64,000 nucleotides of DNA from Streptomyces sp. NBC_00582. Its GTDB lineage: Bacteria > Actinomycetota > Actinomycetes > Streptomycetales > Streptomycetaceae. Position numbers and translations under genes: made by a program. Position 1 is the first letter of the stretch. Every line of letters begins with the position of its first letter. Location of the stretch: NCBI RefSeq assembly GCF_036345155.1, contig NZ_CP107772.1:10664001-10728000 (forward strand), given 5' to 3'. This document shows positions 35,090 to 43,544 of the stretch, in pieces. A model generated the notes under the pieces. The model was not told the origin of the DNA and did not search any database. It saw nothing but the letters and a program-made list of their open reading frames with translations.

Positions 35090-36589
35090 TCAGTGGGCCA
35101 TCACGGGCTCCCCCTCGGACGGCTCCAGTGCCCGGTTCGGGATCAGGAGCGCCGCGATCACCGCGCCGACCACGAAGAACCCGGAGCCCCACGCGAGGGT
35201 GGCCGTGTAGCCCTCGACGCCGGCCTGTGCCGCGGCCAGCGCGCTGGGCTTGTGCGAAGTCAGGTAGTCGGTCGCGGCCGACGAGGCGATGGTGGTCAGC
35301 AGCGCGGTGCTGATCGAGCCGCCCACCTGCTGACCGGTGTTGATCAGTGCCGAGGCGACGCCCGAGTCCTCGTGGTGCAGGCCTGAGGTCGCCCCCTGGA
35401 ACGCGGTGGTCATTACCGTGCCGAGGCCGAGACCCATCAGGATCATGCCGGGCATGATGTGGGCGGCGTAGGTGCTGTCCAACCCGATCCGGGTCAGCAG
35501 GGCCATACCGGCTGCGGCGACCAGGAAGCCGGCGGTGATCACGATCTTCGGGCCGACCCTGGGCAGCACCAGCACCGGCATGGTGGTCGACGAAACGACG
35601 ACGGCCGCGACCATCGGCAGGTACACCAGCCCGGTCTTGATCGGCGAGTAGCCCAGGCTGGCCGCGAAGTAGTAGGTCAGGAACAGGAAGATCGAGAACA
35701 TCCCCATGCCGATGACGAACACCGCCGCGAACGAACCACCGCGGGTCCGGTCCAGCACGACCCGCAGCGGCAGCAGCGGATGCGCGACCCGGGTCTCCAG
35801 CCGGACGAACACCGCGAGCAGCACCGCGCCGACGATCATGGAGCCGAGGGCGACCGGGTCGGTCCAGCTGGTGGACTCGACGTGCGCGAACCCGTAGACG
35901 ACGGCGAACAGCGCGGCGCTCACCACGACGATGCCCGGGATGTCGAGTCTGGGCTTCTGGGTGATCACGGGCTTGGCCAGCAGCAGCAAGGCACCGATCA
36001 GGGCGGGGACCGCGAAGACGACGTTCACGTACATCACCCACCGCCACGACGCCCATTCGGTGAGCATGCCGCCGACCAGCAGCCCGACCGCGCCGCCCGC
36101 ACCGCCCAGCGCACTGAAGATGCCGAAGGCCTTCGCCCTTTCGGACGGTTCGGTGAAGGTCACGCTGAGCAGCGAGAGGGCCGCGGGCGCGAGCAGCGCG
36201 GCGAAGAGGCCCTGGGCCACGCGTGCCGCGACGAGGATCTCGAAGCTGCCGGCCGCGCCGCCGAGAACGGATGCGGCCCCGAAACCTGCCAAGCCGATCA
36301 CGAAGAGGGTACGCCGGCCCAGCAGGTCACCGAGTCGGCCGCCGAGCAGCAGCAGGCTGCCGAACGCCAGCGCGTACCCCGTGATGACCCACTGCCGGCT
36401 GCCGTCGCTGAAGCCGAGGTCCTGCTGGGCCTCGGGCAGCGCGATGTTCACGACGGTCGCATCGAGCATGACCATGAGCTGTGCCAGGCCGATGACGGCC
36501 AGCACCCACCAGCGCACGGCATGGGAGCCGCGAAGGCCCGAGTCTGTCTTTTTGGAGGCGGGCGCCCCGCGGTCGATGCTGGTACTCAT
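35090..36589 (-). CDS. MFS multidrug exporter, DHA2 (14-helix) type
   Basis: 499 residues from the ATG at 36589 (GGGAAGAAA just upstream); an ATG at 36613 is less likely. The N-terminal motif LMVMLDATVVNIALPEAQQDLG is the DHA2 signature, followed by motif A GGRLGDLLGRRTLF and motif C-like GGAGGAVGLLVGGMLTE. Fourteen hydrophobic helices in total. Such proteins expel drugs or toxic metabolites by proton antiport. Last gene of the same-strand series hydrolase - reductase - monooxygenase - exporter. Confidence 0.93.
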   Translation of the reverse strand: MSTSIDRGAPASKKTDSGLRGSHAVRWWVLAVIGLAQLMVMLDATVVNIALPEAQQDLGFSDGSRQWVITGYALAFGSLLLLGGRLGDLLGRRTLFVIGLAGFGAASVLGGAAGSFEILVAARVAQGLFAALLAPAALSLLSVTFTEPSERAKAFGIFSALGGAGGAVGLLVGGMLTEWASWRWVMYVNVVFAVPALIGALLLLAKPVITQKPRLDIPGIVVVSAALFAVVYGFAHVESTSWTDPVALGSMIVGAVLLAVFVRLETRVAHPLLPLRVVLDRTRGGSFAAVFVIGMGMFSIFLFLTYYFAASLGYSPIKTGLVYLPMVAAVVVSSTTMPVLVLPRVGPKIVITAGFLVAAAGMALLTRIGLDSTYAAHIMPGMILMGLGLGTVMTTAFQGATSGLHHEDSGVASALINTGQQVGGSISTALLTTIASSAATDYLTSHKPSALAAAQAGVEGYTATLAWGSGFFVVGAVIAALLIPNRALEPSEGEPVMAH

Positions 36590-36654
36590 TTTCTTCCCTT
36601 GCTTGGTGGGCATGACTGATGCCGCCTGGAAACTGAGATCTCAGGGCTTCGAGA

Positions 36655-36921
36655 TCATCGGGTGGCCGCTGCGGGGCTTGCCTCAGCGATCTGCTGGAGG
36701 GCCGCGTCGGTGTCCGCGGTGGCCAAGCTGCTGTTGATGTCGGCGCCGGCCAGTGCGCCGGCCGCTGCGAAGGCCCCCGACCTGGGCGACCGGATCGGTG
36801 ACGTTGCCTGCCACCCACCCGCCCGGCACCTCGGTGGTGCCGGCCAGGCGGAGGCGAAACCGCGGCTCACCGGCAGGTCCTGCACCGGCAGGCCCAGACC
36901 AAAGGCATGGGTTGCCCTCAA
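36655..36921 (-). pseudogene. Thioredoxin-reductase-like C-terminal remnant
   Basis: Duplicate of the 3-prime part of the intact reductase gene at 38743: GLPVQDLPVSRGFAS and ADTDAALQQI match, with a frame change in the middle where the other frame reads TEVPGGWVAGNVTDPVAQVG. Flanked on the right by operator copy A. Confidence 0.8.
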
Positions 36922-36964
36922 TCGCGCCAGGCGTGACGCAGCCTGTCCGGTGAGCCCAGGACCG

Positions 36965-37015
36965 TTGTGTACTGAACAGTCAGAAACCTAGGCGGTTCTG
37001 TACTGGGTTGTCAAG
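36965..37015. promoter_or_regulatory. Bidirectional promoter/operator repeat, copy A
   Basis: 51 bases nearly identical to copies B-E. On the minus strand TTGACA (37009-37014), 18 bases, TAGGTT (36985-36990) forms a good promoter. On the plus strand TTGTGT...TAGGCG forms a weaker one overlapping it around a CCTAGG core. Here the minus side faces the reductase remnant. Confidence 0.75.
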
Positions 37016-37228
37016 TACGGCAGGTCGACCCTCGCCGACCACGACGATGCCCGGGATGTCGAGTCTGCGTTTCTCGGTGGTCACAGGCTTGGCTAGCAGC
37101 AACGCGCCGCATTCGATCCGCTGCTGAAGGAGGTCGACTTCAGCGACGTCGAGCTGGCCGCGCATTCGTTCGACGAAGTTGCGGGCCCAGGCGACCTCGC
37201 TCTCCCGCTCGTATGCAAGGAGGTCCAC
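37016..37228 (-). pseudogene. MFS exporter fragment and unassigned sequence
   Basis: Positions ~37029-37115 encode on the minus strand GALLLAKPVTTEKRRLDIPGIVVVG, a near copy of an internal segment of the intact exporter (LLLLAKPVITQKPRLDIPGIVVVS, positions ~35920-36000). The remaining ~110 bases up to the monooxygenase stop are unassigned. A scrap of segmental duplication beside operator copy A. Confidence 0.7.
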
Positions 37229-38470
37229 TCACGCTGCAGCGGCGGCGATATCCAGGCCTTTCATCCGCGCATTGTTGGTCCTCGTCCTGGCGAGCAGCCG
37301 GCCGGCGATCGGCAGCCGGGCGAGGCGGAGCATCACGGACCGAAGCAGCAACTCGGCGCGGTTGCCTGGGGTGAAGAAACTGCGCTGGCCCACAGCGCTG
37401 CCGAGGTGGTGTTCGATGAACGGGCGCAGGTGGTCCTCCCAGTCCTGCAGTGCTCGTGGCACGTCGTGGGGGTGGCGTTCCAGCATGGTGCCGAGCAGGT
37501 CCGCCCCGGCGAGGCCGGTGGATGCCCCCATGGCGGAGTAGACGGTCAGGCACCACGCGGCGTCGCCGACGAGCACGACTCGGCCGCGGTGCCAGTGGTC
37601 GAGGTGCACCTGCTCGGCGGAGTCGAACAGGTGGTCCGGGGCCTTCTCGAACTGGTCGAGCAGCCAACCGAGCGTGGAGCCGGTGGGCTGGGGGCCGTAG
37701 GCGGCGCGCAGCGAGTCGATGGCCGGCCGGGTGAACTCGGCGTCCACGTCGTCGGTGCGGTAGGAGAACATCACCGACGGCGGACGGTCGGCGAACGAGA
37801 ACACCCACACCGATCGGCCCGCCTCGATCATGCTCAGCCCGTCCTGCGGGCGGTAGCCGGGTATCGGCTCGGGCAGTCTGTACACGGCGATCATGTAGTT
37901 CAGCCGACGGATCGGGCTCTGCTCGGGCTCGAACGCGAGTCGGCGCACCGTCGAGCGCAGTCCGTCTGCCCCGACCACCAGGTCGAACCGCTCGACAGTC
38001 GTCGTCTCCGTCGTCAGGTCGCGGATCTCGACGTCCACCCCGTCGAGGTACTGGTCCAGCGCGGTCGGCACGGTCGAGTACCGGATCTCGACCTCGTCGG
38101 GCAGGGCGGTGAAGGCCGCTTCTTCGATGTCGCCCCGCAGTACCATGCGAGACCCGCCGAACACATCGGCGTAGCTCACACCGGGGCGGCGCCGGCCCGT
38201 TCGGTCGACGGCGTAGCTCACGCCTTCCGGAGCGAAGCGATTCGGCACCGCATCGGCGAAGCCCAGCCGTTCGGCGGCGGCGAGCCCGGTCCCGAACAGG
38301 GCGATGAAGTAGCCGCCGCGGCGCCGCTCGGGGGCCTTCTCCAGCACCACCACGTCCCAGCCCGCGCGATGCAGTCGCAGTGCGGAGGCGATCCCGCTGA
38401 TCCCGAGGCCGACCACCAGGGCCCGCTGTCGCGATGTCGTGTTCTTGTCCACGGGATTGCGCTCCGACAT
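37229..38470 (-). CDS. FAD-dependent monooxygenase (PHBH fold)
   Basis: 413 residues from the ATG at 38470 (AAGGA seven bases upstream); ATG 38485 is an alternative. FAD-binding motif VVGLGISGIASALRLHRAGWDVVVLE, the DG motif VVGADGLRSTVRR and the GD motif VVLVGDAAWCLTVYSAMGAS place it in group A flavoprotein monooxygenases. These hydroxylate aromatic or polyketide substrates using NAD(P)H and oxygen. In line with the downstream exporter and upstream reductase and hydrolase, a detoxification role is inferred. Confidence 0.92.
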   Translation of the reverse strand: MSERNPVDKNTTSRQRALVVGLGISGIASALRLHRAGWDVVVLEKAPERRRGGYFIALFGTGLAAAERLGFADAVPNRFAPEGVSYAVDRTGRRRPGVSYADVFGGSRMVLRGDIEEAAFTALPDEVEIRYSTVPTALDQYLDGVDVEIRDLTTETTTVERFDLVVGADGLRSTVRRLAFEPEQSPIRRLNYMIAVYRLPEPIPGYRPQDGLSMIEAGRSVWVFSFADRPPSVMFSYRTDDVDAEFTRPAIDSLRAAYGPQPTGSTLGWLLDQFEKAPDHLFDSAEQVHLDHWHRGRVVLVGDAAWCLTVYSAMGASTGLAGADLLGTMLERHPHDVPRALQDWEDHLRPFIEHHLGSAVGQRSFFTPGNRAELLLRSVMLRLARLPIAGRLLARTRTNNARMKGLDIAAAAA

Positions 38471-38615
38471 TGTCGTGTCCTTCATCTGGTGGGGGTGGGT
38501 CGGCCGTTCATGAAGCTGGGGATGTGAAGTCGTCGAGGCGGGCGAGGAAGCCGTCAAGGGGGGCGTTGACCTCGGCGCGGCGCTCGTGCTGCTTGCTTGC
38601 GGGCATGACTGAGAA

Positions 38616-38645
38616 CCGTCTGGAAACTGATCAGCTTCCAGACGG
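38616..38645. promoter_or_regulatory. 30-bp near-perfect palindrome upstream of the monooxygenase
   Basis: CCGTCTGGAAACTGA followed directly by TCAGCTTCCAGACGG, one mismatched pair. A further half-site-like GGAAACTGAT follows at 38646. Located 146 bases upstream of the monooxygenase start. The corresponding duplicated position near 36625 keeps only the left half (CTGGAAACTGA). Probably an operator or stable hairpin. Confidence 0.6.
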
Positions 38646-38742
38646 GGAAACTGATTGGTCTCCTCACCGATGAAGGTGAGGCGAGTGGGTGACGGGCTGA
38701 GATCTCAGGGCTTCGAGATCATCGGGTGGCCGCTGTGGGGCT

Positions 38743-39762
38743 TTACGCGGTGATCTTCTGGAGGGCCGCGTCGGTGTCCGCGACGGCCAGTTTCTTGTTG
38801 ATGTCGATGCCGGCGAGTGCGCCGGCTGCTGCGGAGGCCCCGACCTGGGCGACCGGATCGGTGACGTTGCCGGCCACCCACACACCCGGCACCTCGGTGG
38901 TGCCGTCTGTGCCGGAGGCGAAAGTGCGGCCCGTGGGCAGGTCCTGTATCGGCAGGTTCAGGCCTTCCAGGCCCTTTGTGCGGGCCTGCATCTGCGGGAC
39001 GACCCCGAGGACGCGGCGGGCCACGAACTGGCCGTCGGCCAGGCGCACCCCGGCGAGGGCACCGTCCTCGTCGTTGACGATCTCGGTGACCGGGGTGTCG
39101 ATGACGCGGATGCCGCGGGCGGCGAAGCGGGTGCGGGTGTCCTCGTCGAGGTCGGTTTCGTTGGTGAAGTAGGTGAGGTCCTCGGTCAGCTGGCGGAACA
39201 ACAGTGCGGGGCCGATGGAAGCGGGGCCGGTGGCGAGGACGCCGATGGGTTCGTCGCGTACCTCCCAGCCGTGGCAGTACGGGCAGTGCACCACACTGTG
39301 TCCCCAGTGCTGGGCGAGCCCGGGCACCTCCGGGAGTACGTCCTTCACGCCGGTGGCGACCAGGATGCGGCGGGCGGTGAGGTGGCGGCCGTCGGCCAGG
39401 GTGACGGTGAAGCGCAGGTCCCCGTCCGCCGAGGGGGCGGCGGGCCCGGCCGAGACCACCTGGCCGTGGATGACGCGTCCGCCGTACTGGCGCACCTGCT
39501 CCCGGCCCCGTCGAAGGATCTCGGACGGCGGGGTGCCGTCCAGGGCGAGGAGGCCGTGCACGGCCTCGGCGGGTGCGTTGCGCGGGGAGCCGCTGTCGAT
39601 CACGACGACCGAGCGGCGGGAGCGGGCGAGGATCAGTGCACCGTTCAGCCCCGCGGCGCCCCCGCCGATCACCACCGCGTCGACGGTCCCCTCGGCCAGT
39701 GCGTCGCTCGCGTCTGCGGGAGTGGCCACAGCCGTGGTCTCCTGCGTTTCCTTGTCGTTCAT
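38743..39762 (-). CDS. Thioredoxin-reductase-like NAD(P)/FAD oxidoreductase
   Basis: 339 residues. FAD motif DAVVIGGGAAGLNGALILARSRRSVVVID, redox disulfide HCPYCHGWE, and FAD-contacting end VWVAGNVTDPVAQVGASAAAGALAGIDIN. The NADPH domain shows GVLATGPASIGP. The CPYC pair puts it with reductases that act on small dithiol or metabolite disulfides (HcTrxR/TrxR-like, some make intramolecular disulfides in metabolites). It lies 40 bases downstream of the hydrolase gene; its first 15 codons and leader are duplicated in the methyltransferase at 42833. Confidence 0.9.
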   Translation of the reverse strand: MNDKETQETTAVATPADASDALAEGTVDAVVIGGGAAGLNGALILARSRRSVVVIDSGSPRNAPAEAVHGLLALDGTPPSEILRRGREQVRQYGGRVIHGQVVSAGPAAPSADGDLRFTVTLADGRHLTARRILVATGVKDVLPEVPGLAQHWGHSVVHCPYCHGWEVRDEPIGVLATGPASIGPALLFRQLTEDLTYFTNETDLDEDTRTRFAARGIRVIDTPVTEIVNDEDGALAGVRLADGQFVARRVLGVVPQMQARTKGLEGLNLPIQDLPTGRTFASGTDGTTEVPGVWVAGNVTDPVAQVGASAAAGALAGIDINKKLAVADTDAALQKITA

Positions 39763-39802
39763 GGTTCGGTCAGTCCTTCGAGTTCTGGGTGGTTGGAGGG
39801 GG

Positions 39803-40738
39803 TCAGCGGTTCAGGAAGCCGAGGATGTGGTCGGCGACCGTCTTGGGCTGTTCGAGGTGCAGGAAGTGCCCTGCGCCGGGTATGACGACGCGTTCGAAGC
39901 CGTTCGTGAACAGGTCGTCCATGCCGTCGCTCAACTCCACGGTCATGCAGTTGTCGTCGGCGCCGTGGAGGTAGAGCGACGGGACGGTGATGGTGCCGAA
40001 GGCCCGGGCTTGCAGGGCTTGGGCCGCCTCGTCCGCGGGGGGCGTGAACAACTGGCGGTAGTAGCCGAGGATCTCGGTCAGGACTCCTGGAGCACCCAGG
40101 GTTTCCTTGAGCGCGGCGCGCTCCGCGTCCGGCAGCTCGTAACCGGGTGACCATTCCCGCCACAGCCGGTCGATGAAGGCGAAGTCGTCGCGCTCGACGG
40201 CCGCCTCCGCCATGGCGGTCTGGAAGAAGAACATGTACCAGCTGCGTCGCTGCTGGTCACCGTCGGCGACCAGTGCGTTCAGCAGTTGACGGCCATGGGG
40301 AACCGCCATGGTGACCAGCTTGCGGACCCGTCTGGCGTCGAGGCTCGCTGCCGCGTACGCCGCCGCGGCGCCGAAGTCGTGGCCGATGAGATCCGCCTGC
40401 TCGCGCCCGAGCGCTTCGATCAGGGTCAGGACGTCCTGACCGGTCGAGGCAATGCGGTAGGAGCCGTCGGGGGCCGCGCCGCCGGGCCAGTATCCGCGCT
40501 GTGCGGGCGCGACCGCCCAGTACCCTTCCTGGGCGAGGCGGTCGAGGGTCCCTGTCCAGCTGGCGGCGTGGTCGGGAAACCCGTGGAGGAGCACCACGAG
40601 CGGCCCGCTGCCGGCCTCGAGGATCGGAACCTCCAGTCCGCCTGCCTGAACCGTCCGACGACGGACGCGGTCGGTCGCCTGGGACCCCCCGGCCGGGGAG
40701 TCCTCGCCAAAGGGCGGTCGCTGGGTCGCCTGTGTCAT
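39803..40738 (-). CDS. Alpha/beta hydrolase, epoxide hydrolase-like
   Basis: 311 residues, AGGAGG eight bases before the ATG at 40738. Oxyanion motif LLHGFPDHAASW, nucleophile elbow LIGHDFGAAAAY with Asp as nucleophile (epoxide hydrolase/dehalogenase type), acid region HGADDNCM, and terminal GAGHFLHLEQP with the catalytic His. First intact gene of the series leading to the exporter. A truncated second copy of its 3-prime end lies at 42866-43065. Confidence 0.9.
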   Translation of the reverse strand: MTQATQRPPFGEDSPAGGSQATDRVRRRTVQAGGLEVPILEAGSGPLVVLLHGFPDHAASWTGTLDRLAQEGYWAVAPAQRGYWPGGAAPDGSYRIASTGQDVLTLIEALGREQADLIGHDFGAAAAYAAASLDARRVRKLVTMAVPHGRQLLNALVADGDQQRRSWYMFFFQTAMAEAAVERDDFAFIDRLWREWSPGYELPDAERAALKETLGAPGVLTEILGYYRQLFTPPADEAAQALQARAFGTITVPSLYLHGADDNCMTVELSDGMDDLFTNGFERVVIPGAGHFLHLEQPKTVADHILGFLNR

Positions 40739-40839
40739 GAGTTCAACCTCCTAGCCGCCTTCGCGGCGTCGCGGTCCGGCAAGCCCGGACCAAGTGGCGA
40801 GTACGGCTGTCTGAAGCCGGGGTCAGTGCCGGTGAGCGG

Positions 40840-41049
40840 TCACGACGGTGGCTGTGCACCCAGTGGAGAGTCCGCCTCCGGTTCGCTTGGGACGTTCGTG
40901 ATGTACAGATCCCGTACGGCGGTGAAACTTGCCGTCGCCAGCATCGCGAGGATCAGACCGGGCCTTGCCGGCCCGGAAGGCGTCGCGACGCGGGGCGGCG
41001 CGGAGGAGTTCAAAGGCATGGGTTGCCCTCGATCGCGCCAGGCGTGCAC
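40840..41049 (-). pseudogene. MFS exporter N-terminal remnant
   Basis: 69 codons: PLNSSAPPRVATPSGPARPGLILAMLATASFTAVRDLYITNV is the start and first helix of a DHA2-type MFS exporter, truncated just after the first helix. Operator copy B lies immediately upstream on the correct side, so an exporter gene was once the first gene of this unit. Confidence 0.55.
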
Positions 41050-41076
41050 GCAGCCCTTCCGGTGAGCTCGGGACCG

Positions 41077-41127
41077 TTGTGGACTGAACAGTCAGAAACC
41101 TATGCGGTTCTGTACTGAGCTGTCAAA
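41077..41127. promoter_or_regulatory. Bidirectional promoter/operator repeat, copy B
   Basis: Same 51-base unit as copy A, with TGGACTG and CCTATG substitutions. The TTGACA promoter side points left into the exporter remnant and the hydrolase-reductase-monooxygenase-exporter series. Confidence 0.75.
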
Positions 41128-41129
41128 TA

Positions 41130-41575
41130 CGGCGGGTCGGTCTTGCACGCTCGCCGAAGCCGAGAAGAACGGCACCGGCCACGCCCGAGGTCATCGCCCC
41201 GCGCCGGCCGACCCGGGTGGACCTCACCGGGTCCGGCAGCAACACCGACCCCGACCTGATGAAACGCCTCCAGCAGCAGGTCACGGGCGGCACCCCAACG
41301 CGATGGGCGCGGTCGTTGAACAGACCGATGACCAGTCGGACGACGTCGTGGCCGCGCTGATCGCGCAGGCCCGACAGCAGGGGGAGGACGCATGATCCCG
41401 CTGCCGCCGCACCGTACGAAGGGCCCCGGGGCACTCGGAGCCGAAGGCTCTGACCGGGTCGAGCCGTTCGGCCGCTACCCCGATCCCCGCGAGGACGAGG
41501 GCCACGACGACTCCGCCGGGGAAGATCCGGCTCCGAACCTTCCTCAGGAGTTGCATGTCACCTGGTTCGCCGCTC
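41130..41575 (+). pseudogene. Frameshifted unidentified gene remains
   Basis: Plus-strand pieces in changing frames read LAEAEKNGTG, PEVIAPRRPTRVDLTGSGSN then DPDLMKRLQQQV, and AMGAVVEQTDDQSDDVVAAL, ending at 41395. A 62-codon frame then starts in an ATGA overlap (41392). Two frameshifts; family not recognised. Occupies the side of operator copy B where a TetR gene sits in copies D and E. Confidence 0.35.
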
Positions 41576-41579
41576 GTTA

Positions 41580-41900
41580 ACGGCGCCCAGGTTCTGCGGC
41601 ACAGAGAAGTCCTGACGAGCCAGCGCGAGCAGCCGTTCGCGCTGCGCGACGGCCCGCTGAAAAAGGTCTGCGAACCGAGGGCGAGCCCCTCCAGGAGGTG
41701 GACCGCCATCGGAAACCAATCGTGCATGAGGTTCGCGAACGATGCGGCGGGCAGGACGAAGAACCGTGTCGGCTCGGGCACCCGTACCGAGTTCATGTAC
41801 CGCTGCGGTTTCCCGTCCCAGAGGTACGCCATCACGGCCCCCGCGTACACCCCTGGCTGGGACGTGCGGCTCACCTCGATGTCGTCGCTGCCCAACCCTC
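41580..41900 (-). pseudogene. Partial copy of the sensor kinase cNMP-binding domain
   Basis: The minus strand reads SDDIEVSRTSQPGVYAGAVMAYLWDGKPQRYMNSVRV, then LLEGLALGSQTF, near identical to residues ~70-155 of the kinase at 44754-46232. A frame change follows after SQTF. A duplicated scrap with no start. Confidence 0.8.
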
Positions 41901-42035
41901 ATGACCAGGCGTCTCGCACGGAAGGGGGTCACCCCCGGCCGGCCAAGGAAACCCACATCGGCCACGAGCGCCTGACAGGCGTGGTCACCGTTCCCCGGTC
42001 AAGCGGATCCCCGCAGCCTGTGCTCCATCTGCTCT

Positions 42036-42833
42036 CTAGGCGGAGGCGGCAGCCACGAAGTACGGAAGGGCGATGAGGAAGCGGTCGGCCTCGGCGCGTC
42101 GGCGCTGTTCGGCGAGCCACTCATCGGCCTGGTCACGGCTGACGGCACCGATCGTGCAGGCCGACTCGGCGAGCATGGTGGGCAATGACAGCATCGCTGG
42201 ATCGGTGAACACGCTGGTGTGCACCTCGACGGTGACGTCGTTGAAGCCGCCGTCCAGGAGCAGGTTGCGGTACTGGCGGGCGGCGCGGGGGGTGCCCAGG
42301 AGGTCGGCGCGGGCGTGCACGATCGTGCGGGTGAGCGCCGCGTCATCAGAGTCGATCATGATGGCGTCCCAGTCCTGCCCGACCAGGGCGATCCTGCCGC
42401 CCGGGCAGAGGACGCGCCGCGCTTCCGTCACCGCGCGCCACGGCTCCTGAAGGAATTGGAAGACCTTGTCGGCACGGTAGCCGCGCACACTTCCGTCGGC
42501 GAACGGCAGATCCTCCGCCCCCGCTTCCCGGAACTCGGCCCCCGGCCACCGTTTCCGGGCCTCGGCCAGGATCCACGGATCGGGATCCACGCCCACCGCG
42601 TGGACGCCACGCTCGGCCAGCTCGGCGACGGCCCGCCCGGCACCGCAGCCGACGTCCACGACGGACGAGCCCGGGACAAGAGACAGCAGCTCGTAGGAGC
42701 GGGCCCGCAGCAGGCTGGCGCTCGGCATCTGGTCCATCGCGTCGAGGACGGCCAGCATGGCCTCGGTGCCGCGGTGCTTTTCCACGAAAGGAGTCGTCAC
42801 AGCCATGGCCTCCTGCCTTTCCTTGTCAGTCAT
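42036..42833 (-). CDS. Class I SAM-dependent methyltransferase
   Basis: 265 residues. Motif I VVDVGCGAGRAVAELAERGVHAVGVDPD, then EDLPFADGSVRGYRADKVFQFL and VLCPGGRIALVGQDWD mark an UbiE/Coq5-like small-molecule methyltransferase. The first ~15 codons and the ribosome site are a copy of those of the reductase gene at 39762 (MNDKETQETTAV versus MTDKERQEAMAV). The gene therefore acquired its start by recombination. An ATG at 42806 behind AGGAGG is an alternative start, though only 2 bases separate them. Confidence 0.88.
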   Translation of the reverse strand: MTDKERQEAMAVTTPFVEKHRGTEAMLAVLDAMDQMPSASLLRARSYELLSLVPGSSVVDVGCGAGRAVAELAERGVHAVGVDPDPWILAEARKRWPGAEFREAGAEDLPFADGSVRGYRADKVFQFLQEPWRAVTEARRVLCPGGRIALVGQDWDAIMIDSDDAALTRTIVHARADLLGTPRAARQYRNLLLDGGFNDVTVEVHTSVFTDPAMLSLPTMLAESACTIGAVSRDQADEWLAEQRRRAEADRFLIALPYFVAAASA

Positions 42834-42865
42834 GGTTCGGTCAGTCCTTCGAGTTCTGGGTGGCT

Positions 42866-43065
42866 GGCGGGGTCAGCTGTTCAGGAAGCCGAGGATGTGG
42901 TCGGCGACCGTCTTGGGCTGTTCGAGGTGCTGGAAGTGCCCCGCGCCGGGTATGACGATGCGTTCGAAGCCGTTCGTGAACAGGTCGTCCGTGCTGTCGC
43001 TCAACTCCACTGGAAAAGCAGTTGTCGTCGGCCCCGTGGAGGTAGAGCGACGGGACGGTGATGGC
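42866..43065 (-). pseudogene. Duplicated 3-prime end of the epoxide hydrolase-like gene
   Basis: Near-identical DNA to 39803-40000 (hydrolase C-terminus with the GAGHF region) with a short insertion near 43015 that breaks the frame. Followed leftward by the same intergenic spacer and gene start as in the intact series. Confidence 0.85.
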
Positions 43066-43105
43066 GCCAGACGTGTACGCAGCCTGTCCAGTGAGCCCAG
43101 GACAG

Positions 43106-43155
43106 TTGTGTACTGAACAGTCGGAAACCTAGGCGGTTCTGTACCGAGCTGTCAA
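43106..43155. promoter_or_regulatory. Bidirectional promoter/operator repeat, copy C
   Basis: Same unit, TTGACA side facing left toward the hydrolase remnant and methyltransferase gene. Confidence 0.75.
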
Positions 43156-43284
43156 CTGTGGTGGGCCGGCTTCACCTTTCCTTCGCGGTCGCGACGGCGG
43201 TGGCCGTGTGCGTGCGAGCGTGCCTGCGTGGCGCCCAGATGGGCCGGCCGCCTCGGATGCCTGCGTGACGAGGTCGACCGTGTC

Positions 43285-43430
43285 CTTGTCAGTGGCGGCG
43301 GGGGCGGGGCGGCGGGGGCTGCGGCCGTATGCGCCTACGACGTCGATGCCGCGGATGACAGCCCGAGGCGCGGAACTGCCACTCGGCGGCATGGAGGGCG
43401 TGGTCGCGGTCAAAGCTTCGCGGCCTCGCC
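43285..43430 (-). pseudogene. TetR gene with large internal deletion
   Basis: Minus-strand DNA matches the TetR gene at 50133: the start region (GAAGCTTTGACC...CATGCCGC...GGCAGTTCCGCGCC) joins directly to the end region (GTCATCCGCGGC...GTCGTAGGCGC), with about 400 bases missing and frame lost. It faces operator copy D exactly as the intact TetR faces copy E. Confidence 0.8.
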
Positions 43431-43455
43431 CTATGCGGTAAAGCCGACCGTCCTT

Positions 43456-43506
43456 CTTGACAACTCAGTACAGAACTGCCTAGGTTTCCGGCTGTTCAAT
43501 ACACAA
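43456..43506. promoter_or_regulatory. Bidirectional promoter/operator repeat, copy D (inverted)
   Basis: Same unit in opposite orientation: TTGACA (43458-43463) now drives the plus strand into the gene at 43545, and the decayed TetR lies on the other side. Confidence 0.8.
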
Positions 43507-43544
43507 CCATCCTGAGCTCACGGGCCTTCATTGGGGAAAAGAAC

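Noticed and set aside
35459..36619. 386-codon plus-strand frame opposite the MFS exporter
   Set aside because: Translation is Gln/His/Asp/Arg-rich low complexity, typical of antisense of a membrane-protein gene.
41392..41580. 62-codon frame coupled by ATGA to the remains before it
   Set aside because: Acidic, low-information translation; on the opposite strand the same DNA gives a plausible membrane-segment peptide. Neither can be supported as a gene.
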